This document shows positions 17,677 to 25,737 of a DNA stretch of 64,000 nt, piece after piece. The notes below the pieces were generated by a model. The model made no database searches and had not been told where the DNA came from. It worked only from the letters and a program-made list of their open reading frames with translations. The position numbers and the translations under genes were made by a program. The DNA is from DATMRF01 sp035566435. GTDB lineage: Bacteria > Verrucomicrobiota > Verrucomicrobiia > Limisphaerales > UBA8199. Each line of letters opens with the position of its first letter. Within the stretch, counting starts at the first letter, position 1. The DNA lies in assembly GCA_035566435.1 (NCBI GenBank), contig DATMRF010000085.1, positions 8,898-72,897 of the forward strand, written 5' to 3'.

Positions 17677-18387
17677 ATGAGCCGTGGGCTGCTGATTAAG
17701 GAATTGCCATACAACGAACGGCCGCGTGAACGGCTGGCCGCCGAGGGTCCGGACAAACTCAAGAACTCGGAATTCATCGCCATCCTGTTGCGCACCGGCA
17801 CCCAGGGCGCCTCTGCTCTTGAGATCGGGCGGGAATTACTCGCCCGGTTCGGGACGCTGGACAACCTTTCCCGCGCTTCCATCCAGGATTTGTGCCAGGT
17901 GAAGGGCGTCGGACGCGACAAAGCGGTTACGCTTGTCGCCGCGTTCAGCCTCGCGCGCCAAATGGCAAAGGAAATCCGCCAGGAATCTCCCACGCTCGAT
18001 ACCCCGGAGCGAATTGCGGACCTACTGCGCGAGGAGAACCGCGCCTACGAGGTCGAAAACTTCCAGGTCATCCTGCTGAACACGCGCCGCAAACTGATCC
18101 GCGTCGAAAGAATTTCTCAGGGCACGCTCGACACCATTCTGGTCCACCCGCGCGAAGTGTTTAAGCCGGCCATTGCCGCGGGCGCCGCCGCCGTGGTGCT
18201 CGCGCACAACCACCCGAGCGGGGACCCCTCCCCGTCCGACGCGGACATCAAGGTCACGCGCGACCTCATTCGCGCCGGCCAGTTGCTCAAGATCGAGGTT
18301 CTCGACCACGTCATCCTCGGCCGCGCTTCGCAAGAACGCCTAAGAGATTTCATCTCCCTCCGCGAGCTCGGCTATTTCTATTCCTGA
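17677..18387 (+). CDS. radC: RadC/JAB-domain protein (UPF0758)
   Basis: 236 aa from ATG 17677; an in-frame GTG lies at 17668. The start gives MSRGLLIKELPYNERPRERL, the usual family opening. An N-terminal helix-hairpin-helix region (LCQVKGVGRDKAVTL) is followed by the MPN/JAB metalloprotease-like domain with the zinc motif HNHPSGDPSPSDAD. It is named for a supposed role in DNA repair, but the biochemical function is not settled. It is the last gene before a 700-bp gene-poor stretch. Confidence 0.9.
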   Translation: MSRGLLIKELPYNERPRERLAAEGPDKLKNSEFIAILLRTGTQGASALEIGRELLARFGTLDNLSRASIQDLCQVKGVGRDKAVTLVAAFSLARQMAKEIRQESPTLDTPERIADLLREENRAYEVENFQVILLNTRRKLIRVERISQGTLDTILVHPREVFKPAIAAGAAAVVLAHNHPSGDPSPSDADIKVTRDLIRAGQLLKIEVLDHVILGRASQERLRDFISLRELGYFYS

Positions 18388-19096
18388 TAGGGCCTTGCAC
18401 AGCACTCCATCCCCTCACCGGCTTTGTTACGTCGAGCCCCACCGCCGCCGTGTAGTCTAACCCCCTACACGACTTTCCATGGTTCCCTGACTGACAACCG
18501 GCCTCTGGCCAGCTAGAAGTTAGGCTGCGTCATTACCCATCATGCGGCAACCCGATGAAAGCCTTCTCGGCTGGCTCACGCGCCGGTGGGCGAGCGCGAT
18601 GCGTGATTCTCACGCAAAATGCGTGAAAATTTACCGCTTTCGCCCAGACCAAACACGCTTTTCCGAGGTTTTCGAGGCGAAACTCTGGTGGCACCGTCTG
18701 TGCTTTAGGAAATCCAGCGCTTGCGGTTGGAGCCCCAACCCCTCGACCTCAAGCAACATGAATATCGATCCCGCAGCGTCAGGAAAACTCTGCTCATTGC
18801 TGGCGAGCAGAGCGTTTTTGCTTTTTGAAAGGAGCCGCAGTTTCGAGAACGCCTCACAAGACTGCGCCTCCACGATAGCGCCTCCGGGCAGTCTCTGTAT
18901 CGAGAGGAAGGCTGGGTCACAACCGCCGGGCAAGGTTTCCGGCAGTGATTTTTTGAACCAAACGGCTCGCCGGTTCGTTTTTTTGCTTTTATATTTGACC
19001 CATGGTTTGATTTTCGATAACCGTCACGGGCTGCCTAACAAGTTCGAAGGCTCCCTGGGCGGCACAAACTTGTCGGCCCTTATGCCACAACAGTAA
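18388..19096 (+). other. Gene-poor leader before the secretin operon
   Basis: 709 bp in which I see no credible gene; open frames on both strands lack family resemblance and a ribosome-binding site. Notable content is the three-copy TGCGTGA structure at 18600-18626 and an AT-rich stretch at 18975-19021. Within the latter, TTGACC (18995-19000) and GATAAC (19016-19021) could be a weak promoter with a short 15-bp spacer. This is the natural place for the promoter of the run beginning at 19097. Confidence 0.4.
18600..18626. promoter_or_regulatory. Alternating inverted/direct heptamers (TGCGTGA)
   Basis: TGCGTGA (18600-18606), TTC, TCACGCA (18610-18616), AAA, TGCGTGA (18620-18626). The middle copy can pair with either neighbour, giving two exclusive 7-bp hairpins, or the three sites could bind a protein. 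It lies about 470 bp upstream of the pilM-like gene. Confidence 0.35.
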
Positions 19097-21019
19097 ATGC
19101 TGAAATCGAAATCATTTCTCGCCGTAGATTTTGGGGCAGGCAGCCTTAAGCTGGCCGAGTTCGAAGTTAACGAGGCCGGCGGTTTGCGCCTGAAGCAGTA
19201 CGGCTTCAAATCCCTCGGCGCAGAGGGCGCGCAGGAAACCACGCGTGAAGCCACGATTCAGAAGGCGCTGCAGGACATGCTCGCCGAAAAGGGGATCAAG
19301 GCCAACACCGTCAACGTCTGCGCCCCGGGCTTTCACGTCTTCTCAAAATTCGTCAAATTGCCTCCGGTCGATGCCGGCAAAGTCACCCAGATTATTCAGT
19401 ACGAAGCGCAGCAAAACGTGCCGTTCCCGCTCGAGGAAGTCGTTTGGGATTACCAGATTCTGGGCTCGACTCCCGGCGGCGAGCTGGAAGTGCTGCTGGT
19501 GGCCATCAAGGCCGATATCGTCGAGGGCCTGTTCCGGGTCACCGAAGGCGCCGGCCTTCACCTGCAACTGTGCGACGTGTCCCCCGCCGCCCTCTGCAAC
19601 GCTTTTCGCTATAATTACGGCGACCTCGAGGATTGCACCATGCTGCTGGACATCGGGGCCAAGACCAGCAACCTGCTGTTCTTCGAGAAGGGCAAGGTTT
19701 TCTCGCGCAGCATCAATTTGGGCGCCAACTCGATCACCCAGGATTTCGCCAACGAGTCAAAAAAGAAATTCGACGTCGCGGAAAAAATCAAAATCGAGGA
19801 AGGCTTCGTCAGCCTGGGCGGCGCCTACGAAGAGCCGGAGAACCAGGACCAGGCGGCCATTTCGAAGATCGCTCGCCAGTTCATGACGCGGCTGCACATC
19901 CAGGTCAACCAAACCATGCAGTTCTACCGCGGCCAGCAAGGCGGCTCGGCCCCGGCCCGTCTCTTCCTCTCAGGCGGCGCTTCCATCATGCCGTACACGG
20001 CCCAGTTCTTCGCCGAAAAGCTGAACGTCCCGGTCGAATACTTCAACCCGCTCCGCAACATCCAGATCGACCCGGCTATCAATCTCGAGGATTTGGCGCG
20101 AGTGGCTCATTCGCTCGGCGAGGTTGTCGGCCTGGGCTTGCGCAACCTCGCTCATTGCCCGGTAGAGCTGAACCTCATGCCCGAGAGCACCCTCAAATGG
20201 CAGAGCTTCAACCAGAAAAAGCCTTACCTGATCGCGACCGTGTTCAGCCTGGTCGCGGTCGTCGCCGCCATCGGGCTCCTCTTTAAACAACTGGCCAGCG
20301 CCAAACAGAACGCCCTCGACAAAGTCCACCCGGAAGTTGAACTGCAGGAAGGGAAATCGCAAAAGCTGACCGCTGCGCTCAACGACCAAAAGAAAACCCA
20401 AAAAGATGTCGATCAATTCGTCATCTGGCTGAACGATCGCTACTACTGGCCGGTGGTCATGACCGAGCTGCGCGGCGCTATCATCGCGGTCGAACGCGAC
20501 AGGGAAAGCAAGCTTCACACTCCTACCGGCCTTTGGATAGAAAACTTCATCACTGCCGAGCCGCGCAACGACACCGACCTCTCCGGCGGCATGTCTGCAA
20601 CTCCGAATCCTTCCTATTTTACGGGGGGTGCGGATGCCGCGACCCAGGAAATGCTCGCCCGCCGGTACGGTATCCGGCCGCGGGGTCCCGCGGCGGCGGC
20701 GCCGCCGCCGCCGCCCGCCGACACGGCGACGGCCTCGGCTGACGGCACCACGCCCAGGAAGCCCAAAGGCGACACCAACGAAGTGTCGAGCATCACCGTC
20801 ACTTTCCGGGCTGTGGGCCTGACCGCGGTCGATGCCAATGCGAACAAAGACATCTATTACGCCGTGCTGGACCAATTACGTAGCAACCCTTTATTTGACA
20901 AAGATGAAACGAATGGCGATGGCAACATCGGCGCCGAGGAACCGCTGACCAGCACCACGTGGCCGGGCACTTTCACGTTTAAGATCATCGTCGGGCTCAA
21001 GCACCCGCTCAAGCTTTAG
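19097..21019 (+). CDS. pilM: PilM-PilN-like fusion, type IV pilus/secretin inner-membrane platform
   Basis: 640 aa. Residues about 1-350 are an actin-like PilM ATPase: it opens FLAVDFGAGSLKLAEFE, with MLLDIGAKTSNLLFFEKGK and LFLSGGASIMPY as the later nucleotide-fold motifs. At about 356 the sequence VELNLMPEST resembles the PilN N-terminal segment that PilM normally grips, then a membrane helix (about 376-398), a coiled coil and a periplasmic ferredoxin-like part. PilM and PilN are usually separate proteins, so this is a natural fusion. A Pro/Ala-rich linker holds the motif LARRYGI, echoed in the next gene. First gene of the 30-kb run; matches the position of Amuc_1101 in Akkermansia. Confidence 0.85.
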   Translation: MLKSKSFLAVDFGAGSLKLAEFEVNEAGGLRLKQYGFKSLGAEGAQETTREATIQKALQDMLAEKGIKANTVNVCAPGFHVFSKFVKLPPVDAGKVTQIIQYEAQQNVPFPLEEVVWDYQILGSTPGGELEVLLVAIKADIVEGLFRVTEGAGLHLQLCDVSPAALCNAFRYNYGDLEDCTMLLDIGAKTSNLLFFEKGKVFSRSINLGANSITQDFANESKKKFDVAEKIKIEEGFVSLGGAYEEPENQDQAAISKIARQFMTRLHIQVNQTMQFYRGQQGGSAPARLFLSGGASIMPYTAQFFAEKLNVPVEYFNPLRNIQIDPAINLEDLARVAHSLGEVVGLGLRNLAHCPVELNLMPESTLKWQSFNQKKPYLIATVFSLVAVVAAIGLLFKQLASAKQNALDKVHPEVELQEGKSQKLTAALNDQKKTQKDVDQFVIWLNDRYYWPVVMTELRGAIIAVERDRESKLHTPTGLWIENFITAEPRNDTDLSGGMSATPNPSYFTGGADAATQEMLARRYGIRPRGPAAAAPPPPPADTATASADGTTPRKPKGDTNEVSSITVTFRAVGLTAVDANANKDIYYAVLDQLRSNPLFDKDETNGDGNIGAEEPLTSTTWPGTFTFKIIVGLKHPLKL

Positions 21020-21020
21020 T

Positions 21021-22133
21021 ATGGCGTGGATCAAACGCAACCTGTACTTCGTCGTTGGCAGTGTCGTTGCCTTGGTGTTGATGGGGCTGGCGGGCTATTT
21101 CCTTTACTCCCAATGGGCCGTCAACAACCAGATCCTCGCCAGCCTCAACGACGATTACGAGAAACTGCGCCGCCTCAACAGCGCGCCCATCCACCCGGGC
21201 TCCGGCCAGGTGGACAACATCAAGCTGGCCAAAGAACAACGCGACCAGTTGCGCGAGTTCCTCAAGAAACCGCGCGCCTATTTTCTGCGCATCCCCCCCA
21301 TCCCCGACCAACCCACGCTCAGCGACCAGGATTTCACCTCTGCCCTAAGCCATACTCTCGATCAAATGCAGAGGGACGCCACGAACGCTAGCGTCACTTT
21401 GCCCCCCAACTACGCTTTCTCGTTCGAAGCCCAGCGACCCAAGGTCCGGTTTGCCGTCGGCAGCCTCGGACCACTCGCGACGCAGCTCGGCGAAATCAAG
21501 GCCGTTTGCGACCTTCTCTTTCAAGCCAAGATCAATTCCCTTGATAACATCCGCCGCGAGCGCGTTTCGGCTGACGACAACAGCGGGCCGCAAACGGACT
21601 ACCTGCCGGAGCACTCCACCACCAACGAATTGGCGGTGCTCACCCCTTACGAGATGACCTTTCGTTCCTTCAGCTCGGAATTGGCGGCGGTGCTGGCCGG
21701 CTTCACCGGTTCCTCGAATGGTTTTGTCATCAAGACGATCAACGTCGAGCCCGCGCCCGCGACAGCCGAAGCGACCGCGACGACGCCGTATGCGCAGTAT
21801 GTCCCCATGCCCTCCGTGGTGACCGCCCCGATGCCGCAAAACGAGTCCACCGCGGCGATCATGGCGCGCCGCTACGGCATTGGTGGGGGTGGCGGCCCAT
21901 CGATGGCTTCCCGCTATGGCGGAGGTGGCGGCGCGGCCGACCTTGGCGGCATTCCCTTGCGTCCGCTTCAACCGGGCGGCCAGACAGTTTACCCGGCCTA
22001 TCAAACGCCGCAGCCCCAGCCGGGCGTTGCGTCCGCCGCCGCCGCCAACACCGCGCTGGCGCCCGCTTTGGACGAGAGGCAACTCAAGGTCACGATGTAC
22101 CTCATCGTGGTAAAACTGCTCCCTCCTAAGTAA
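21021..22133 (+). CDS. Amuc_1100-like (PilO-related) membrane protein
   Basis: 370 aa, one N-terminal membrane helix (LYFVVGSVVALVLMGLAGYFL), a coiled coil (residues about 35-85), then two ferredoxin-like halves. These parallel Amuc_1100 of Akkermansia muciniphila, a PilO-like protein: compare FAVGSLGPLATQLGEIKAVC and the later LTPYEMTFRSFSSELAAVL. The match is from remembered family features, not a search. Unlike Amuc_1100 it carries a Gly-rich linker with MARRYGIGGGGG and MASRYGGGGG. The start is 1 bp after the PilM-like stop. Expected role: periplasmic link between the PilM/N platform and the secretin. Confidence 0.75.
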   Translation: MAWIKRNLYFVVGSVVALVLMGLAGYFLYSQWAVNNQILASLNDDYEKLRRLNSAPIHPGSGQVDNIKLAKEQRDQLREFLKKPRAYFLRIPPIPDQPTLSDQDFTSALSHTLDQMQRDATNASVTLPPNYAFSFEAQRPKVRFAVGSLGPLATQLGEIKAVCDLLFQAKINSLDNIRRERVSADDNSGPQTDYLPEHSTTNELAVLTPYEMTFRSFSSELAAVLAGFTGSSNGFVIKTINVEPAPATAEATATTPYAQYVPMPSVVTAPMPQNESTAAIMARRYGIGGGGGPSMASRYGGGGGAADLGGIPLRPLQPGGQTVYPAYQTPQPQPGVASAAAANTALAPALDERQLKVTMYLIVVKLLPPK

Positions 22134-22140
22134 AGTCGCG

Positions 22141-22944
22141 ATGGATTTCCTCAAGAAAAACTACGAAAAGCTCCTCCTCGGAGTCGTCCTGCTGGGCCTG
22201 CTCGTCGCGGTTGGTTTCATGCTCGTCGTCATCTCCAACGAACAGCAGCGGCTCACCGACCTCACCGCGGGAGTTCTGCATCCGAAGGTCAAGCCCCTCA
22301 CCAACCTCGATTTAACCCTTCCTGATGCTGCCCTCCAGCGCGTCGCGACGCCCGCCGCAATCGATTTCGGACCGCCCAACCGGCTGTTCAATCCCATGCC
22401 GTGGCAAAAGCGCGACCGCCTCATCCCGGCCTCCAAAGTCGGTCCCAATGCCATCGCCGTCACCAACATCACACCTCTCTACCTGAGGCTCACACTGGAT
22501 AAGATCGAGCCCTCCGATACCGGCGTCAAATATCTGATCGGGATTGAAAAGCAGGCGGCCACGACCCCCGCGCAGCGCGGCAAAAAGGAGACCTATTGCA
22601 AGCTCAACGATAAGAACGACACGTTCCAATTGATCGAGGTAAAGGGCAAACCGGATGACCCGGACCGGCTCGTAGTGCAGTTGAATGACACCGGCGAAAA
22701 GGCGGTCATCGCCAAAGGCGACGATGGCAAATACCAGACTTTCGCCCGCGTCGATGGCTATATGGCCGACCTCTACTACGCCGTCGATCGTAAACCCTGG
22801 CCGGCCCGCCGCATCAATTCCCAGCCCCCGCTTTCCTGCAACGGCGAGGAGTACAATATCGTTGCGATTAATCAGAACGAAGTTGTATTGTCCGCCAAAT
22901 CCAACGGCAAGAAATGGACTCTCAAACGCAGCACCACACTCTGA
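22141..22944 (+). CDS. Amuc_1099-like inner-membrane protein of the secretin cluster
   Basis: 267 aa, membrane helix at residues about 11-31 (LLLGVVLLGLLVAVGFMLVV), then a periplasmic part with two small beta-rich segments (PLYLRLTLDKI and CNGEEYNIVAINQNEVVLSAK). The second looks like the PilP/GspC HR-type fold that contacts secretin N-domains; this is structural inference. It sits between the PilO-like protein and the secretin, as Amuc_1099 does, with gaps of 7 and 38 bp. Confidence 0.65.
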   Translation: MDFLKKNYEKLLLGVVLLGLLVAVGFMLVVISNEQQRLTDLTAGVLHPKVKPLTNLDLTLPDAALQRVATPAAIDFGPPNRLFNPMPWQKRDRLIPASKVGPNAIAVTNITPLYLRLTLDKIEPSDTGVKYLIGIEKQAATTPAQRGKKETYCKLNDKNDTFQLIEVKGKPDDPDRLVVQLNDTGEKAVIAKGDDGKYQTFARVDGYMADLYYAVDRKPWPARRINSQPPLSCNGEEYNIVAINQNEVVLSAKSNGKKWTLKRSTTL

Positions 22945-22982
22945 ACCGCGTTGATTTTTTACTGAACGCCAGCCCACCCACA

Positions 22983-25718
22983 ATGAAAGCAGCCACCCTA
23001 CCTCTCGGTCTCACCCTGTTGCTCGCCACGGCCACGGTTTCCCAGGCCCAGGCGCCGGCGCAGGAAACTGCCGTCAACGAAGCCGTTATGCGCCAGGCCA
23101 ACCGGATCGCCCTGCGGCAAAAACTCGCCGACGCGTTCGCCGCCCAGCAGCGACGCGACCTTGGCAACGCCGCCAAGCTTTACGACGATGCCTGGGCGCT
23201 CGTCCAGAACATCGGCGTCGGCAACGTCGAGGCCGAGGCCGCCCAGACCCGTGTTGGGCTGGCCACAGTGCGCCTCGAACTGGCCCGCGCGGCGCAGCAT
23301 CGTTCGGATTACCGCGACGCCAATATCCAGGTCATTGACGTCCTGCGGGTCGATCCCTCCAATGTGGAGGCCCTCGACCTCAAGCGCGCCAACGAAAGAC
23401 TGCTCGCCGAACAGGCCGGCCATATCCCCGACCAGGACACACAGGCCCAGGTGCCGGGCCTGATGAAGGAAAAAATCGATACCAGCACCAAGGTCCAGAA
23501 CGCCCGCCTCCTGTTCGAGTTGGGCAAGAACGATGAGGCGGCGGCGATTCTCAAGAAGGTCGTCGAACAGGACCCCCAAAACCAGGCCGCCTTTTACTAC
23601 CTCAACCTCATCAGCGAGGCGAAATACAAAGAATCCCTGAACAAACGCGACGTCGCCTCCCGCAACCGGCTCGTCGAAATCGAAAACGCCTGGGCACCCT
23701 CGCATGCCCGTGACACGCTGCCTCAGCCGAATCTGTACGCCCGCACCAATCTGATCCACACCGGCACGGGACGCCAGGTCATCAACAACAAGCTCGACCG
23801 CATTCACCTCGACGAAGTGAAATACGAGGGCCTGCCCCTAAGCGAGGTGGTCGCCAACTTGTTCGACCAGGCCAAACGACGCGACCCCGAAAAGCGGGGC
23901 ATCAATTTCATCATCAACAACAATACCGATTCGGGATCCACCGGCGCTCCAACCGGCCCCACCGGCGCGATTGACCCGACCACCGGGCTTCCAGTGGCCG
24001 CCCCGGCGCCTGCTGAGCAGGTCGATATCGGCCAGATTTCCATCAAAATCGTCCCTGCACTAAACGATGTCCGCCTCGCCGATGTCCTCGACGCCATCGT
24101 CAAAGTCGCCGACCGGCCTATCAAGTATTCCATCGAAGATTACGCTGTGGTTTTCTCACTAAAGGGCCGCGAGCCGTCTCCGCTCTATGTCCGTTACATC
24201 AAGGTTGACCCAAACACGTTCGAACAAGGCCTCCAGAGTGTTGCGGGCTTTGACTGGGGTGCCATTGCCCAGGCGAGCAACCAGGGTGGTGGTGGCGGCG
24301 GCGGCGGTGGTGGTATCAGTGGCGGCGGCGGTGGTGGCGGCGGCCTCGGCGGCGGCAGCCAGGGCGGTGGCGGATTGCTCACGGTTCCTCGTGTAAACGT
24401 CGCCGGCGGTACCGCCGGCGGCGGCGGCATTGGCGGCGGCGGCGGCCAGGGCGGCGGCCTCCGCTCTGTCACTCGCACTAATGACACGGTGTTCGTGCAG
24501 GCTGCCGTGCGCCAGTTCTTCCTGACGATGGGTGTTGACCTCAATCCGCCCAAGAGCATTTTCTTCAACGACCGCGAAGGCACGCTTGTCGTCCGAGCGA
24601 CGCTGCAGGATTTGGACACGATCGAAACCGCAGTCCAGGTCCTCAATATCGCTCCCCCACAGGTCCACATCAAAGCCAAGTTTCTCGAAGTGGCGCAAAA
24701 CGACACCCGCGCGCTAGGCTTTCAATGGTTTCTGGGCAACGTCCTGATGAACAAAGGCAGCATTGCCGCTTCCGGCGGCACGGCCCCTTCGTACAATGGT
24801 GTCCCTTCGCCGGCCAACCCGCTGGGTGCTTTCCCCGGCACGCTACTGCCGAATCCTGCGGCCGGTGTGGCTGGCACCACCATTCCCCCGTCGGGGTCGG
24901 ATCAGCTCATTACTTCCGGCCTTCGCAACACCGTTAATGCCCCGGCCATAGGCACATTGACCGGCATCCTCACCGACCCTCAATTCCGCGTCGTCATCCA
25001 GGCCCTCGAACAACGCGACGGCACCGACCTTGTGGCCGAGTCCTCCGTCACCACACTCAGCGGCCGCCAGACCGAAGTTCAGGTCGTCGATTTGCAGACC
25101 ATCGTTATCGGCACCTCGCTCAACCAGACCGCCAGCGGCGGCACGGTCGGCGCGGTCGGCGCGGTCGGCGGCGGTGGCGGTGTCGTCGCTTCCTCTCTCA
25201 ATTACCCGACTGAAACTCTGCCTTTTGGCCCGACCCTCGATCTTATTCCTTACGTTTCCGCCGACGGCTACACCATCCAAATGACCATCATCCCCACGCT
25301 CGCCGAGTTCATTGGCTACGACGACCCCGGCAAGTTCATTCCTCAGGCCCAGTCGGCTTCCAGCGGCGCCGGCGGCGTCGCCGTCCCCTTGACGGCCCAA
25401 CTTCCCCTGCCGCACTTCCGCATCCGGCAGGTCACGACCTCGGCCATTGTCTGGGACGGCCAAACGGTCGTGCTCGGCGGCCTGATTTCGGAAAACGTTA
25501 CTAAGGTCAAAGACAAAGTCCCTGTGCTCGGCGACCTCCCGGTCGTGGGCCGGCTCTTCCGCAGCGAATCCAGCTCGTCGCAAAAGAAGAACCTGATGAT
25601 TTTTGTCACGCCAACGATTATTGACCCCTCCGGCAATCGTTATCACTCGGAGGACGAGATGCCCTTCGCGCAAAACGCGATCCCGGTGCAGAAGCCGCTC
25701 GTGCCGCCCGCGCAGTAA
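22983..25718 (+). CDS. Secretin (PilQ/GspD family) outer-membrane channel
   Basis: 911 aa from ATG 22983, chosen because it gives a clean signal peptide (LPLGLTLLLATATVSQAQA). An N-terminal TPR-like region (residues about 35-230) is followed by N-type ring domains (LADVLDAIVKVADRPIKYSIEDY). A Gly-rich linker lies at about 435-500, then another N domain (VQAAVRQFFLTMGVDL; ETAVQVLNIAPPQVHIKAKF), and the secretin barrel ending KVPVLGDLPVVGRLFR and KKNLMIFVTPTIID. It forms the multimeric gate for pilus or type II/IV-like export. It matches Amuc_1098 by position. The TPR extension may recruit partners or help outer-membrane targeting. Confidence 0.9.
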   Translation: MKAATLPLGLTLLLATATVSQAQAPAQETAVNEAVMRQANRIALRQKLADAFAAQQRRDLGNAAKLYDDAWALVQNIGVGNVEAEAAQTRVGLATVRLELARAAQHRSDYRDANIQVIDVLRVDPSNVEALDLKRANERLLAEQAGHIPDQDTQAQVPGLMKEKIDTSTKVQNARLLFELGKNDEAAAILKKVVEQDPQNQAAFYYLNLISEAKYKESLNKRDVASRNRLVEIENAWAPSHARDTLPQPNLYARTNLIHTGTGRQVINNKLDRIHLDEVKYEGLPLSEVVANLFDQAKRRDPEKRGINFIINNNTDSGSTGAPTGPTGAIDPTTGLPVAAPAPAEQVDIGQISIKIVPALNDVRLADVLDAIVKVADRPIKYSIEDYAVVFSLKGREPSPLYVRYIKVDPNTFEQGLQSVAGFDWGAIAQASNQGGGGGGGGGGISGGGGGGGGLGGGSQGGGGLLTVPRVNVAGGTAGGGGIGGGGGQGGGLRSVTRTNDTVFVQAAVRQFFLTMGVDLNPPKSIFFNDREGTLVVRATLQDLDTIETAVQVLNIAPPQVHIKAKFLEVAQNDTRALGFQWFLGNVLMNKGSIAASGGTAPSYNGVPSPANPLGAFPGTLLPNPAAGVAGTTIPPSGSDQLITSGLRNTVNAPAIGTLTGILTDPQFRVVIQALEQRDGTDLVAESSVTTLSGRQTEVQVVDLQTIVIGTSLNQTASGGTVGAVGAVGGGGGVVASSLNYPTETLPFGPTLDLIPYVSADGYTIQMTIIPTLAEFIGYDDPGKFIPQAQSASSGAGGVAVPLTAQLPLPHFRIRQVTTSAIVWDGQTVVLGGLISENVTKVKDKVPVLGDLPVVGRLFRSESSSSQKKNLMIFVTPTIIDPSGNRYHSEDEMPFAQNAIPVQKPLVPPAQ
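24289..24473 (+). repeat. Glycine-codon microsatellite in the secretin gene
   Basis: GGC/GGT runs encode several stretches of 5-10 glycines broken by Ser, Ile, Leu and Gln, between two N domains of the secretin. Slippage-prone sequence; a flexible linker in the protein. Confidence 0.75.
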
Positions 25719-25737
25719 CACAGAAAGTATCAAGCTT

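Noticed and set aside
18542..19096. 184-codon open frame before the pilM-like gene
   Set aside because: No ribosome-binding site, no family resemblance, Ser/Arg/Pro-rich composition typical of GC-rich non-coding DNA; an equally unconvincing frame lies opposite at 18631-18933.
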